From Hansschlegelia quercus (GTDB lineage: Bacteria > Pseudomonadota > Alphaproteobacteria > Rhizobiales > Methylopilaceae): DNA of 64,000 nt. The stretch lies in the NCBI RefSeq assembly GCF_004310425.1, contig NZ_SIUB01000011.1, positions 23,476-87,475 on the forward strand. The letters are read 5' to 3'. This document shows positions 25,004 to 35,020 of the stretch, in pieces. The notes below the pieces were generated by a model, which was not told where the DNA came from, made no database searches, and saw only the letters and a program-made list of their open reading frames with translations. How positions within the stretch are numbered: the first letter of the stretch is position 1; each line of letters starts with the position of its first letter. The translations under genes and the position numbers were made by a program.

Positions 25004-26209
25004 TCAGCCGCCGGCGGATACAGATCGTGGTCTCGATTGCGCTCCGAAGGTCCAGCGATAGACCTCGCCCCATTGCTGGGCGGATTGTGCCCAGGAGAAT
25101 CGCTCTTCGACCAAACGGCGGCCCTGCCGGCCCATCTCGCGCAACTCGTCGGCCGGCTGGGCGAAGAGTTCGGCCAAGCCCTTCTCGATCTCCGCAACCG
25201 TACAGCCGATCGGCGTCGCCGCGCGCGCGAGGTAGCCTTCGTGAAGGTTGCATTGCGGGGTGATCAGCGCGGGGAGGCCATGGCTCCACGCTTCCAGCAC
25301 GGCCAAAGGCTGGCCTTCGCTGATCGAGGGAAGGATAAAGGCGTCGGCGGTCGCGAAGGTCGCGGCTTTCGTCTCCCCCGCGACGTGGCCGAGAAACCTC
25401 ACCGAACTCGCGACGTCGAGCCGCCGGACGAGCGCTTCGAGTTCGTCGACGTAGACATCGGAGCCGGACCCCGCGATCGCGAGATCCCAGCCGCCAGACT
25501 GCGTTCGCCGGCTCGTAAGCGCCCAGGCTTCGATCAGGGCGGTCAGCCCCTTCTTCGGCGTCAGGCGTCCGAGGAACAGCAGCGTCCGCCGAGACGGCAA
25601 AAGCGGGCGCGTGAGGACACGCGGGACCTCGCCAGCCGCGACGCCGTTCGGGATGACGCAGACCGGGTTTCCGAGACCGAAGGAGCGGATCGCCTGCCGC
25701 TCCGGCTCGCACAAAGCGTGAATGCAGGCGGCGCCTTGGAGATGGCGATGCTCATAGGCGTGCAGCGCGACCGTCTTCTTCCAGCGGCTGTTCGCTACCG
25801 CCCAAGCGTCGAGCATGCCGTGCGGGCTGACGACGTAGGGCCGGCCGGTCCGCGCCGACCACCGGCTTGCGGCGATCGAGATGTACATCCACAAGCCGTG
25901 GACGTGGAGCAGGTCCATGCCGGCCGCCTGCAGCGCGCGGTCGAGGCCGCGGGCGAAGCCGAAGGTGGAGGGTCCAAGCACAGGGAACGAGTGAAGCGGG
26001 ACGGGAGCCCAGCTCTCCCGCACGCTCTCGCCCCCAGGCCCCTGTGACGCGAAGATCGTGACCTCGACGTCCGGCAGGCGTCGCACTGCGAGGGCCAAGT
26101 CGCGGACGCTCGCGGGAACGCCGCCGCCCTGTTCGCCGACCGAGCCGACGAGCATCCCCACTCGAAGCGGGCGAGGGGCGCAAATGATGGAAGCGGGCTC
26201 GCTCATCAT
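25004..26209 (-). CDS. family 4 glycosyltransferase (GT-B fold)
   Basis: The protein has 401 residues. The N-terminal domain starts RVGMLVGSVGEQGGGVPASV and includes LLHVHGLWMY and VSPHGMLDAWA, features of GT4 enzymes. The C-terminal nucleotide-sugar-binding domain has LLFLGRLTPKKGLTALIEAW and the E-x7-E motif in SEGQPLAVLEAWSHGLP. It is a retaining glycosyltransferase expected to act at the inner face of the membrane. Two adjacent ATG codons (26209 and 26206) are possible starts. It follows the next GT4 gene by 10 bases and precedes the methyltransferase by 55. Confidence 0.88.
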   Translation of the reverse strand: MMSEPASIICAPRPLRVGMLVGSVGEQGGGVPASVRDLALAVRRLPDVEVTIFASQGPGGESVRESWAPVPLHSFPVLGPSTFGFARGLDRALQAAGMDLLHVHGLWMYISIAASRWSARTGRPYVVSPHGMLDAWAVANSRWKKTVALHAYEHRHLQGAACIHALCEPERQAIRSFGLGNPVCVIPNGVAAGEVPRVLTRPLLPSRRTLLFLGRLTPKKGLTALIEAWALTSRRTQSGGWDLAIAGSGSDVYVDELEALVRRLDVASSVRFLGHVAGETKAATFATADAFILPSISEGQPLAVLEAWSHGLPALITPQCNLHEGYLARAATPIGCTVAEIEKGLAELFAQPADELREMGRQGRRLVEERFSWAQSAQQWGEVYRWTFGAQSRPRSVSAGG

Positions 26210-26219
26210 CCATGACCTC

Positions 26220-27488
26220 TCAGGCGAAGGCTGCGACAGGCCGCAGGTCGACGAGACCGCGCGCAGGCCCGTCGAGCGCCTGCATCAGCCGCCGGGCATA
26301 TTGCTCAAGGCTGTGCTCGCGGCCGCGACGACGCGCGTTCCGCGCCATGTGGAAGAACAGGTCGCGGTCGTGGGCGAGCGCCAGCAAGGCCGCCTCGATC
26401 GCGTCGATGTCGCGGATCGGCGTGACGTAGCCGTCGACCCCTTGGCGCACGACGCTGCCCGCGTTCGGCGTGGTGACGACGGGCAGGCCCGCCATCAGCG
26501 CCTCGTAGATGACCGTCGCCGACCCTTCGCAGACGGACGGCAGGAGGAACACGTCGGCCCAGGCGTAGTGCGCGGCGATCTCCGAGCGCGGCACCGCGCC
26601 GAGCAGCGTGACGGCCTCGGAAAGCCGGTTGCGGGCCGCGTCCGACACGTCGAGCGCGCCGGCCATACGGAACTCGGCCATGCCCTTCATCCGGCGGGCG
26701 GCTTCGAGCACATAGGGGCTGCCTTTTCTCAAGCCCACGCCGCCGATCGTCAGAACCCTGAGCGGCCGGGCGCCCCGCCTCGGCGGCTTAGGCGTCGTCT
26801 CCTGCACGCCATAGGGGACGACGACGCAGCGATCGGGGGAGCCGCCGCAGGCGATCACACCGGCGCGCACGAAATCGGATCCGCACAAAATGAGGTTGGC
26901 CGCGTCCCATTCGCCCCGCTCCCGCGCAGCGTAGTCCGCGGACAGTCCGTCTCGGGCGCTGATCGGGCTCCAGCCGGGGAAGCGCTCCTCCTCCTCCAGT
27001 ACGAGGCGGTCGAGGATCGGCTTCGGGGCCACGATCTGCTCGACCACCGTCTTCATCCCGAGCGCCTTGGCGCCGGACACCAGCTCCAGGCATTCGCCGC
27101 TGAAGCCGTAGACCGCCGTCGCTTTCGAGCTTTTGTCGCGCATCAGGCTCCTCAGCACGCGCCGCGAGAGGCTTTGGCCGGCCCAGATATGGGCTTCGGT
27201 CAGCTTTGTCGGATCGTTCGTGCGGGCGCGGCGCAGGGCGAAGCCGAGTCCAAGGGCGGCGAGGCCCGTGATGCGGTTCTCCGGCACGCCGACCGGCACA
27301 CGGCCCGTCAGTCGTCGGATCGACCGTGGCAGCAGGCCTTGGGGCAGGCTTTGCAGCGCGCGCGGCCATCCGTGAGCGGCGCAGATGTCGGTGTAGAGAT
27401 GCTCGAGCCGGCCTTCGGCGTGAAGGATGCGCGGTACGCCGTAATGCATCCGGGCGCCGAGCTGCGAGACGACGAATGACCCGCTCAT
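26220..27488 (-). CDS. family 4 glycosyltransferase
   Basis: The protein has 422 residues from ATG at 27488 (GAGG five bases upstream), overlapping the preceding stop by 4 bases. VVSQLGARMHYGVPRILHAEGRLEHLYTD marks an N-terminal domain that differs from the usual GT4 start. The C-terminal half is standard: VLTIGGVGLRKGSPYVLEAA, then CEGSATVIYEALMAGLPVVT with the catalytic E-x7-E pair, and a GYVTPIRD tail motif. It likely adds one sugar of the repeat unit; donor and linkage cannot be told. It is in the middle of a run of three GT4 genes. Confidence 0.85.
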   Translation of the reverse strand: MSGSFVVSQLGARMHYGVPRILHAEGRLEHLYTDICAAHGWPRALQSLPQGLLPRSIRRLTGRVPVGVPENRITGLAALGLGFALRRARTNDPTKLTEAHIWAGQSLSRRVLRSLMRDKSSKATAVYGFSGECLELVSGAKALGMKTVVEQIVAPKPILDRLVLEEEERFPGWSPISARDGLSADYAARERGEWDAANLILCGSDFVRAGVIACGGSPDRCVVVPYGVQETTPKPPRRGARPLRVLTIGGVGLRKGSPYVLEAARRMKGMAEFRMAGALDVSDAARNRLSEAVTLLGAVPRSEIAAHYAWADVFLLPSVCEGSATVIYEALMAGLPVVTTPNAGSVVRQGVDGYVTPIRDIDAIEAALLALAHDRDLFFHMARNARRRGREHSLEQYARRLMQALDGPARGLVDLRPVAAFA

Positions 27489-28756
27489 GGCGTCCTCGGC
27501 GAGGGCGAGGCGGCGATCACGGGGCGGTCGACGCTCCGCGGGGCCAGAGCGCAGGCTGTCACGATGTCGCCCCAAGCCGCGAGGCCCCGGCCGCGGGAGA
27601 ACCTGGCGTCGAACAGCGCGCGTGCGTTCGCGCCCCAGCGCGCCACGACATCGGGGGACGCTGCAAGGAGCTCGATCTCAGCCGCCAGCGGGAGGCCGCC
27701 AGCGATCCCGAACGCCTTTCCGCAGTCGTTGTCGCGGATCAGCCGTGCGATCTCGCCGTCCGGCGCGCCGACGAACAAGGTCGGCCGGCCCGCTGCGGCG
27801 ACGCCGTAGAACTTGCTCGGCACCACCGAGGTTTCGAAGGCCGGCAGCAGCGAGACGAAATGAACGTCGGGCGCAGCCAGACATTCGCGCAACAGGCTCT
27901 CCGGCTGGAGCGGCTCGAACATCATGTTGCTGAGCCCGAGACGCGAGGCTTCCTGCTTGACCGACTGAAGGCGGTAGCCGCCCCCGACGATCAGGAATGC
28001 GATGTCAGCGCGCGATTTCAGCATCGCCGCGGCGTCGAGCAGCGCTCCGAAATCGTGCGCACGGCCGAGATTGCCGCAATAGCCGATGACGAACTTGCCC
28101 TCGAGCCCCCACTCACGCCGCAGGCCGCTCTCTCGGCTCGGCATCGGCGTGAGAGCGTCGCCTTCCGACCAGTGGTGGACGACGGCGATCCGGTCGGCCG
28201 GCGCTCCGCGCAGGCGCAACGCCTGAGCCATCGCATCCATCGGCGTCACGTTCGCCGCGGCGGCGCGGACCGAGGCGTCGCGCAAGGCGAGCGAAAGATG
28301 CCCGGCTAGCCCGCGGGGCTTCATCACGCCCGCCTGGAAGGCCGCTTCGGGAAACAGGTCGTTCAGCCAGTTGACCAGCTTGGCGCGCTTCAGCGCGAGC
28401 GGCAGCATCGCCGAGATCGACATCAACGGAGGGTCGGTACAGACGACACACACGTCGCCCGCGGAGCTCGAACGCAGCAGCCGCCACGCGGCGCCGAGAT
28501 GGAAAGAGGCGTAGTCCAGCGCCCGGCCGAGCAGCGTTCCGCGGCCGAACCGGGTCGTGCCGATCCGCGTCACCCGCACGCCGTCGACCATCTCCGATCG
28601 CGCCGCCTGCCGGGTCGCGTCGTCGTGCATGGCGGCGCTTGCGATCGCCTCGACCTCGAAGCCGTCCGCGGCAAGTCCGGTCGCGAGGCTCGTCGCCATC
28701 CGGCTCGTCGCGGACTGGTCGGGCGCGAAGAAGCGGTTGACGATGATCACCTTCAT
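27485..28756 (-). CDS. family 4 glycosyltransferase, WcaI-like
   Basis: The protein has 423 residues. The start VIIVNRFFAPDQSATSRMA is the signature of the WcaI/WbuB group of GT4 enzymes (N-terminal Glyco_trans_4 domain). FVIGYCGNLGRAHDFGALLD opens the C-terminal domain, and SLLPAFETSVVPSKFYGVAAAGRPTLFVG is the donor-binding segment with the conserved Pro-Ser-Lys. WcaI-type enzymes act in colanic-acid-like polymers, some as fucosyltransferases, which would fit gmd-fcl in the same locus; this link is an inference. It overlaps the following GT4 gene by 4 bases and is 98 bases after the beta-helix gene. Confidence 0.87.
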   Translation of the reverse strand: MKVIIVNRFFAPDQSATSRMATSLATGLAADGFEVEAIASAAMHDDATRQAARSEMVDGVRVTRIGTTRFGRGTLLGRALDYASFHLGAAWRLLRSSSAGDVCVVCTDPPLMSISAMLPLALKRAKLVNWLNDLFPEAAFQAGVMKPRGLAGHLSLALRDASVRAAAANVTPMDAMAQALRLRGAPADRIAVVHHWSEGDALTPMPSRESGLRREWGLEGKFVIGYCGNLGRAHDFGALLDAAAMLKSRADIAFLIVGGGYRLQSVKQEASRLGLSNMMFEPLQPESLLRECLAAPDVHFVSLLPAFETSVVPSKFYGVAAAGRPTLFVGAPDGEIARLIRDNDCGKAFGIAGGLPLAAEIELLAASPDVVARWGANARALFDARFSRGRGLAAWGDIVTACALAPRSVDRPVIAASPSPRTP

Positions 28757-28854
28757 GCGGCTCGCGCTCCCCCCGGACTGGCTGCGAGATGGCGCCAGCG
28801 CGAGGGCGGATCTTCAAGGGCCGCTTGAGGATGATGAGGCGAACGCCCGACCGC

Positions 28855-31278
28855 TTAAGGGGTAGGACGGGCCCGTCGCAATCGTCGAGGCGCTACGACT
28901 TCCGATATCCCCGCGCCTCGACGGCCGGAAGAGGGGAGCGTGGCGGCGTCGAAGCCTGTCCATTCGCCGCCGATCTCGATCCAGTCCTGGAAGTCGTCGG
29001 TGCGAAACGCGACGCCCGGACCGCTTAAAGGCGGCCGATGGTCGATGCTGTTGTCGTGCAGGATCGTCTGCGTCAGCCGCGTGCCGTCCGGCGGCGTCGG
29101 CTGGATTGCGTCTTTCGACCAGATCAGCTTGAGCCCCGAGACGATCCCGTTGCGCACGCCCGTCAGGCGGTTTCGTTCGAACACGGTGGCGCGGAAACCG
29201 CCGCCCGCTGTGTCCCAGGTGTCGAAGGCGACGCCGATATGGCTCATCGCGCTGATGTCGTTTCGGCGGAAGACGTTGCCGATCCCTCCGACGATCGCGG
29301 GATCGGTCGGGTAGCCGAAGGTGAGCCCCGTATAGAGCCCGTTATTGCCGTCGCTGATCCGGTTGTCCTCGACGAGCGCGAAGTACGGCGCGGAGACGCT
29401 GTCCTGAGGCGTGCCCGAGGTCGCCGCCACCATGATCCCGTGGCGCATGCGGGCTATGTCGTTGTCGGCGACGACCATGTCGTAGCAGAGCCCCCAGACG
29501 AGGACCGCGGTGGAGTTGGAATCGTGCTCGGAATGGCTTGCGCGGCCCTGGAAGCGGTTTCGGTAGACCACAGCGCGCTCGGCGACTGCCGTGACGTAGA
29601 ACAGGCTGGTGGCGAGATTCGGCCGCACATCCCAGGGGCGGTCGAGGGTCAGCGCCCCGTCAACTGCCGATACGACCCGGCGCCGCTGGCCGACCCCACG
29701 GCCTCCGGCGACCACCACGTCCAGTCCTTCCGCCGCAATGGCGCGCGGGAAGGTGACGCCGTTGGCGTCGACCGCGGTTGCGTGGCCTTCGAGCGCCACG
29801 CTGCCGAACTCGAACAGAATCTGCTCGCCCTTGTTGCAGTCGACCACGGCGCAGTCCCGCGGCGCTCCATTCACCGTCTCGTTTCCGCTGAAGTAGAGGT
29901 TGCGGACGCTGCCGCGATGCGGCTGCGCGACGAACAGCCGACCGATGCCGTTGCCGTCGGGCCGGCTTTCGTCTGCATTCAGCAGACGATTACCGATCAT
30001 GGCGATATCCTGGCCGCCCCAGCTGGCGATTGCGGCTTCGCCGTCATTCGTCATCCGGAACAAATTGTCGGTGATCGAAACCTGGCTGCTGGAGGGCAGG
30101 AAGCTACCCGAGCCGATGATCTCCGAGCCTGCGACCGCAAGGCCGTCGATCGTCAGCCACATCGTCAGCGCGCCCCAGGAGGACAGCCTGGCCTCTATTA
30201 CGCGGACGCGCTTTCCGGTTAGGGCGACGAGCGCGCGATCCTGCTTGGGGATCATGCCGTCGGCTTCGACCGCGATGCGTTCGATCGAGACGTCGGTAAG
30301 GTCTCCTTGCGCGTAGATGAAGGCCGGGGCGTCGAGCGGCGCCGTCAGTCTGAGGAGGCTGCGGTCTTGCCCGGCGCCGAGCCATCGCACGCCCGAGGGC
30401 GCCGCGAAAGCGCGACGCGAGGCGTATGTCCCGGGCGGAAAGTAGACCGTCGCCGGCGGTCGTTGGCCTGCGGCGGCGAGCGCATCCTCAATCGCCTGCC
30501 CGTCATCGTGGACTCCGTCGCCGACAGCGCCGTAGCGTCTGACATCGAAGGTCGCGGCGGAGAATGCGGGTTCCTCGACGCCGAGCGTCATGGCGAGGGG
30601 CCCGCTCCATCCGAGCCTGCCGCCGGCGCCGTTATGGAGCCAGAGCGCGTAGACGCCCGGCCGCCGTTCAGGGGCCTCGAAGGCAAGCCTGTACGGATTG
30701 GCGTCCGAGGGGCGAAGCCATTCGCCGCTGCCGTCGGGCGCGACGAGGTAAGCGAGCGTTTGGCCGCCGCCGATCGTCAGGTTCCGCCCATAAACGGCGA
30801 AACGGCCGCCGCGCGCGGCCTTTTTGGGGCCGATCCACCAGACTTCCGTCCGGTTGATCGCAAAGGGACGGCCATAGGCGCCGCCGGTCTTCGGCCAGAT
30901 CAGATAGGCCGAGGCGGGCGGAAGCCCGGCCGGCAGCAGGAGCGTCGCCGCGCTCCTGTCCTGGCTCAACGGCGCGACGGTCATCCGGACGGCGCCGGCT
31001 TCCGGCGTCTGGCCGAAGATCTCGAAGCGCGTACGTCCGGGCGCGAAGGCGCCGGCGAGCGTCACGATCTCGCCGGGTGCTGCGGATCGCAACCCGTCGG
31101 CAATGACGCCGCCCTTGTCGCTCGGTCTCAGCAGCGGCGGCTGGTAGGCGCTGGAGGATGGCGCCGGAACCTCCGCGCCGCTCGCGTCAACCGGGTAGGC
31201 CTTTTGCGGCAGCTCCGCCCACTCGCCGCAGGCGATCGTGGGGAGCAGCAGCAGAAGGCAGGCGAGTCGCAGGCGCAT
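28855..31278 (-). CDS. secreted right-handed beta-helix protein (pectate-lyase-3-like), possible polysaccharide lyase or hydrolase
   Basis: The protein has 807 residues. An N-terminal signal peptide spans about 1-17; the TIAC at its end is only a poor lipobox. Two Ig/IPT-like segments follow (about 65-115 and 145-230). FDVRRYGAVGDGVHDDGQAI at about 244-263 is the start of a pectate_lyase_3 beta-helix, continuing with YFPPGTYASRRAF and many Asn-rich turns (SITDNLFRM, YFSGNETVNG, VEDNRISDGNNGLY) to the C-terminus. Beta-helix enzymes of this type cut or epimerise acidic polysaccharides. It is the first gene of the minus-strand glycosyltransferase operon, so its substrate is probably the polymer itself. 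Catalytic residues were not assigned. Confidence 0.75.
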   Translation of the reverse strand: MRLRLACLLLLLPTIACGEWAELPQKAYPVDASGAEVPAPSSSAYQPPLLRPSDKGGVIADGLRSAAPGEIVTLAGAFAPGRTRFEIFGQTPEAGAVRMTVAPLSQDRSAATLLLPAGLPPASAYLIWPKTGGAYGRPFAINRTEVWWIGPKKAARGGRFAVYGRNLTIGGGQTLAYLVAPDGSGEWLRPSDANPYRLAFEAPERRPGVYALWLHNGAGGRLGWSGPLAMTLGVEEPAFSAATFDVRRYGAVGDGVHDDGQAIEDALAAAGQRPPATVYFPPGTYASRRAFAAPSGVRWLGAGQDRSLLRLTAPLDAPAFIYAQGDLTDVSIERIAVEADGMIPKQDRALVALTGKRVRVIEARLSSWGALTMWLTIDGLAVAGSEIIGSGSFLPSSSQVSITDNLFRMTNDGEAAIASWGGQDIAMIGNRLLNADESRPDGNGIGRLFVAQPHRGSVRNLYFSGNETVNGAPRDCAVVDCNKGEQILFEFGSVALEGHATAVDANGVTFPRAIAAEGLDVVVAGGRGVGQRRRVVSAVDGALTLDRPWDVRPNLATSLFYVTAVAERAVVYRNRFQGRASHSEHDSNSTAVLVWGLCYDMVVADNDIARMRHGIMVAATSGTPQDSVSAPYFALVEDNRISDGNNGLYTGLTFGYPTDPAIVGGIGNVFRRNDISAMSHIGVAFDTWDTAGGGFRATVFERNRLTGVRNGIVSGLKLIWSKDAIQPTPPDGTRLTQTILHDNSIDHRPPLSGPGVAFRTDDFQDWIEIGGEWTGFDAATLPSSGRRGAGISEVVAPRRLRRARPTP

Positions 31279-31449
31279 GGATGGCGGGTCCGGCGGGCCG
31301 AGGCGACCTCGGACGTTGCGACGAGCACGGTAGGAACCTCAGCCCCGTTCGGTCAGCCCGACCAATGAGCGCCGCGTTGCGTCGGCTTCATCCGGAATGA
31401 TGAGGAGGAGCCTCGAAAGAATGAACCGTGACCTCGCGTCGATGCCGGT

Positions 31450-34400
31450 TCAGTCCTCCGCGATCACCGCGACGATCTCCCCCGCCTTCACCGTGCGACC
31501 CGGCGTCGCCCGCATCGCGACGATCGTTCCCGCGACGGGCGACGCGATCTCCATCTCCATCTTCATCGCCTCAACGATCACGATCGGCTGACCGGCGTCG
31601 ACCCGATCACCCTCGGCGACGAGCAGCTTCCAAACGTTGCCCGTCATGTGGCTCGGCGCGGCGGTGCAGCCTTCGGGGATCGCCTCCTCGTCCGCCATAG
31701 GGCCGCCGGCGTCGGAGACGAAGCTGTCGAGGCCGCGCGCTTTCCAGTCCGCGCGCTCGGCCTCGAACGCCGCCTGCCGGGACTTCTGAAACGCCGCGAT
31801 ACCGTCCGCCTCGGTCTCGAGAAGCTGGGCGTAGTCGCGATAGGAGAAGTCGATGTCCTCGATCCGGACGTCATAAGCGCCGTGCGGGAACGCTTCGCGC
31901 ATCTCGACGAGCTCCTGCTCGTCCACGGGGAAGAAGCGGACGCGGTCGAAGAAGCGCAGGAGGTAGGGGTGCCCCGGCTTGAACGCGGGCGTGGTTCGCC
32001 ACGAGTTCCACATCTGGATTGTCCGGCCGAACAGCTGATAGCCGCCAGGACCCTCCATCCCGTAGATGCACATATAGGCGCCGCCGATGCCGACCGCGTT
32101 CTCCGGCGTCCAGGTGCGCGCAGGATTGTATTTGGTGGTGACCAGCCGGTGGCGCGGGTCGACCGGCGTCGCGACGGGAGCGCCGAGATAGACGTCGCCG
32201 AGGCCCAGCACGAGATATTCCGCGTCGAACACGATGCGCTTGACGTCGTCGATCGAACTTAACCCGTTTATGCGCCGGATGAACTCGATGTTGTCCGGGC
32301 ACCAGGGCGCGTCGGGGCGCACGAGCTCCTGATATTTACGCATCGCAAGCCGGATCTGAGGGTCGTTCCACGACAGCGGCAGCCAGACCGTGCTGCTCGG
32401 CACGGTGACGTCCTCCGGTGCCGGCAAACCCGCCTCGATCTCTTTCAGCGCGCCGAGAATGCGATCGGCCGGCGTCGTTGTGCTGTCGAAATGGACCTGC
32501 AGCGATCGGATGCCCGGCGTCAGGTCGATGATGCCCGGAAGCTTCGCCGTTCCAAGCGCTTCGGCGAGCACGTGCACGCGCATCCTGAGCGCGACGTCGA
32601 GGGTCATGTCGCCATATTCGACGAGGATGTTGTCGTCGCCCTGGCGGCGGTAGACCACGCGCGTCGGGCCGTCGTCGGACGCGCCCAGGATCGGGCTCGC
32701 GACGTCCGCCGCCCACTTCACCGCCGGCGCGCCGAGCGTATGGGCGGAGAAGCGGACCGTGTCGCCGGGCTTGAGCTGGCCGGTCTTCCACATCTCGTCG
32801 CGCGCGACGACGACCGGGCAGACGAAGCCGCCAAGGCTCGGCCCGTCTGGGCCCAGGATGATCGGCATGTCGCCGGTGAAGTCGAGTGCGCCGATAGCGT
32901 AGGCGTTGTCGTGCAGGTTGGAGGGATGCAGCCCGGCCTCGCCGCCATCCGCCCGCGCCCAGCGTGGCTGCGGCCCGATCAGCCGGACGCCTGTGCGGTC
33001 GCTGTTGAAGTGGACCTCGTAAGGAGCACTGAAGAGGTCGACGATGTCATCGTCCTGGAAGAAGTCCGGCGCGCCGTGCGGGCCGGAGCGGACGCCGAGC
33101 GTCCATTCGGTGGTTAATTCGGGCTTCTCGTCGGGCCTCGCGGCGCGCGGCTCGGCCTCGGGCGCGACCGTGTCGATCTTCAGCATGTCGCCGGCCTTGA
33201 GCGCGCCTTGCGCATGCCCGCCAAAGCGGCCGAGCATGAAGGTCGCCTTTGCGCCGAAGGCCTCCGCCGCCTCGATCCCGCCGCGCACCGCGAGATAGGT
33301 CCGCTGCCCGGGCCCCTCGATGCGGCCGAGCGCAAGCGTCGCTCCTGCGGGAACCTCGATCGGCTCGAACCAGACGACCGGGGCGCCGTCGAGCGTCGCT
33401 TTCATCGCCGCGCCCGTCAGCGCGATCGTCGCCGCGCGGTGGAACCTCAGGGTGGGTCCCGAGACGGCGCATTCGAGCGCGGGGAGGCCTTGCCGGTTGC
33501 CGACGATCCGATTGGCGAGCCGGAAAGAGCGGTCGTCCATCGGCCCCGACGGCGGCACGCCGACATGCCAGAGGCTCAGCCGGCCCGGCCAATCCTGCAC
33601 GCTGCTCTGCGCGCCGGCCGCGACGACCTCGATCGCGCGGGGCGTGAAGGCGAAGGTCTTCAGCGCCGCGGTCGAGACGTCGCCGGCCTCGAAACCTTTG
33701 GAGGCCGCGATCGCGCGAACATAGTCCAGATTGGTCTCGATCCCGAGCAGCGTGGTCTCGTCGAGCGCCTTGCGGAGTTTGGAGAGCGCCTCGTCGCGAT
33801 CGGCTCCGTGGACGATGACCTTGGCCAGCATCGGGTCGTAATTCGGCGTCACCTCCGTCCCGGTCTCGATCCAGCCGTCCACGCGCGCGTCGTCGGGGAA
33901 CGCCACCTTCGTCAGCACGCCGGTCGAGGGCCGGAAATCGGCCTGCGGCGTCTCGGCGTAGATCCGGACCTCCATCGCGGCGCCGTTCGGGATCAGGCTT
34001 TCCTGCTCGGGAAGCGTGAATTCGCCTGCCGCCTGCCGCAGCATCCATTCGACGAGATCGACGCCGAAGACGGCCTCGGTGACGGGGTGCTCGACCTGAA
34101 GGCGGGTGTTGACCTCGAGGAAGGAGAAATCCTCGCGGGCGACGTCGTAGATGAACTCGACGGTGCCAGCGGATTCGTAAGACACGGCCTTGCCCAGCGC
34201 GATCGCGGCGTCCCGGAGGCGCGCACGCACGCTCTCTGACAGGTTCGGGGCAGGGGTCTCCTCGACGACCTTCTGGTTGCGGCGCTGGAGCGAGCAGTCG
34301 CGCTCGCCGAGCGCGACCACGCCGCCTTTGCCGTCGCCGAATATCTGCACCTCGACATGCCGCGCGACCGCGACGAAGCGCTCGAGATAGACCCTGATAT

Positions 34401-34977
34401 CGCCGAAGCTCGCGCCTGCCATGCGCTGGACGGCCTCGAATTTCTGGGCGAGTTCTTTGGCGTCGTGACAGAGCTGCATGCCGATGCCGCCGCCGCCTGC
34501 GGTCGACTTCAGCATCACGGGAAAGCCAATCGTCTCCGCGACCGCGACGGCCTCGTCCGCCGAGGTGAGCAGGTCGGAGCCCGCGAGCAGCGGCACACCG
34601 GCCGTCTTCGCAATTTCGCGCGCGGTGTGCTTCAGCCCGAAGCCGCGCAGATGTTCGGGCCTGGGCCCGACGAAGCGGATTCCCTCCGCCGCCAGCCGCT
34701 CGGCGAAGTCCGCGTTCTCCGACAGGAAGCCATAGCCGGGGTGAACGGCCTCGGCGCCGGTCTTCCGGCAGGCGTCGAGGATCGCGTCGACGTTGAGATA
34801 GCTGTCGCGCGCCGGCGCGGCCCCGATGCGCACCGCCTCGTCGGCGTCGAGCACGGGCCGGGTGAACCGGTCGGCGTCTGAAGTGACCGCGACCGAGCCT
34901 ACTCCGAGCCGTTTCAGCGTGCGGATGACGCGGCCAGCGATCTCGCCGCGGTTCGCGATCAGGACCTTGTCGAACAT
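31450..34977 (-). CDS. biotin-dependent carboxylase of the urea/guanidine carboxylase family; guanidine carboxylase favoured by context
   Basis: The protein has 1175 residues from ATG at 34977. Domains in order are: biotin carboxylase (1 to about 445; MFDKVLIANRGEIAGRVI, the glycine-rich AGGGGIGMQL loop, EVNTRLQVEHPVTE); carboxyltransferase halves related to KipA and KipI (about 446-1000; AGAQSSVQDWPGRLSL onward); and a C-terminal biotinyl domain with VEAMKMEMEI (Lys near 1138). It is normally annotated urea carboxylase. In operons with two DUF1989 proteins and a guanidine-I riboswitch, as here, the family prefers guanidine and makes carboxyguanidine. Allophanate hydrolase is neither fused nor adjacent. 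A palindromic repeat lies in the 142-base gap upstream. Confidence 0.88.
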   Translation of the reverse strand: MFDKVLIANRGEIAGRVIRTLKRLGVGSVAVTSDADRFTRPVLDADEAVRIGAAPARDSYLNVDAILDACRKTGAEAVHPGYGFLSENADFAERLAAEGIRFVGPRPEHLRGFGLKHTAREIAKTAGVPLLAGSDLLTSADEAVAVAETIGFPVMLKSTAGGGGIGMQLCHDAKELAQKFEAVQRMAGASFGDIRVYLERFVAVARHVEVQIFGDGKGGVVALGERDCSLQRRNQKVVEETPAPNLSESVRARLRDAAIALGKAVSYESAGTVEFIYDVAREDFSFLEVNTRLQVEHPVTEAVFGVDLVEWMLRQAAGEFTLPEQESLIPNGAAMEVRIYAETPQADFRPSTGVLTKVAFPDDARVDGWIETGTEVTPNYDPMLAKVIVHGADRDEALSKLRKALDETTLLGIETNLDYVRAIAASKGFEAGDVSTAALKTFAFTPRAIEVVAAGAQSSVQDWPGRLSLWHVGVPPSGPMDDRSFRLANRIVGNRQGLPALECAVSGPTLRFHRAATIALTGAAMKATLDGAPVVWFEPIEVPAGATLALGRIEGPGQRTYLAVRGGIEAAEAFGAKATFMLGRFGGHAQGALKAGDMLKIDTVAPEAEPRAARPDEKPELTTEWTLGVRSGPHGAPDFFQDDDIVDLFSAPYEVHFNSDRTGVRLIGPQPRWARADGGEAGLHPSNLHDNAYAIGALDFTGDMPIILGPDGPSLGGFVCPVVVARDEMWKTGQLKPGDTVRFSAHTLGAPAVKWAADVASPILGASDDGPTRVVYRRQGDDNILVEYGDMTLDVALRMRVHVLAEALGTAKLPGIIDLTPGIRSLQVHFDSTTTPADRILGALKEIEAGLPAPEDVTVPSSTVWLPLSWNDPQIRLAMRKYQELVRPDAPWCPDNIEFIRRINGLSSIDDVKRIVFDAEYLVLGLGDVYLGAPVATPVDPRHRLVTTKYNPARTWTPENAVGIGGAYMCIYGMEGPGGYQLFGRTIQMWNSWRTTPAFKPGHPYLLRFFDRVRFFPVDEQELVEMREAFPHGAYDVRIEDIDFSYRDYAQLLETEADGIAAFQKSRQAAFEAERADWKARGLDSFVSDAGGPMADEEAIPEGCTAAPSHMTGNVWKLLVAEGDRVDAGQPIVIVEAMKMEMEIASPVAGTIVAMRATPGRTVKAGEIVAVIAED

Positions 34978-35020
34978 GTCTGTGTCCAGTCGGCGATGCC
35001 GTGCGTCCGAGGCTGCCTCG

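Noticed and set aside
28855..31278. Lipoprotein lipobox in the beta-helix protein (TIAC)
   Set aside because: The residues before the Cys do not fit the usual L-A/S-G/A-C pattern well, so a normally cleaved secreted protein is equally likely.
31450..34977. Urea carboxylase (urea-degrading) as the primary call
   Set aside because: The guanidine-I riboswitch and the two DUF1989 partner genes favour guanidine carboxylase. The urea reading is kept only as an alternative because substrate residues were not aligned.
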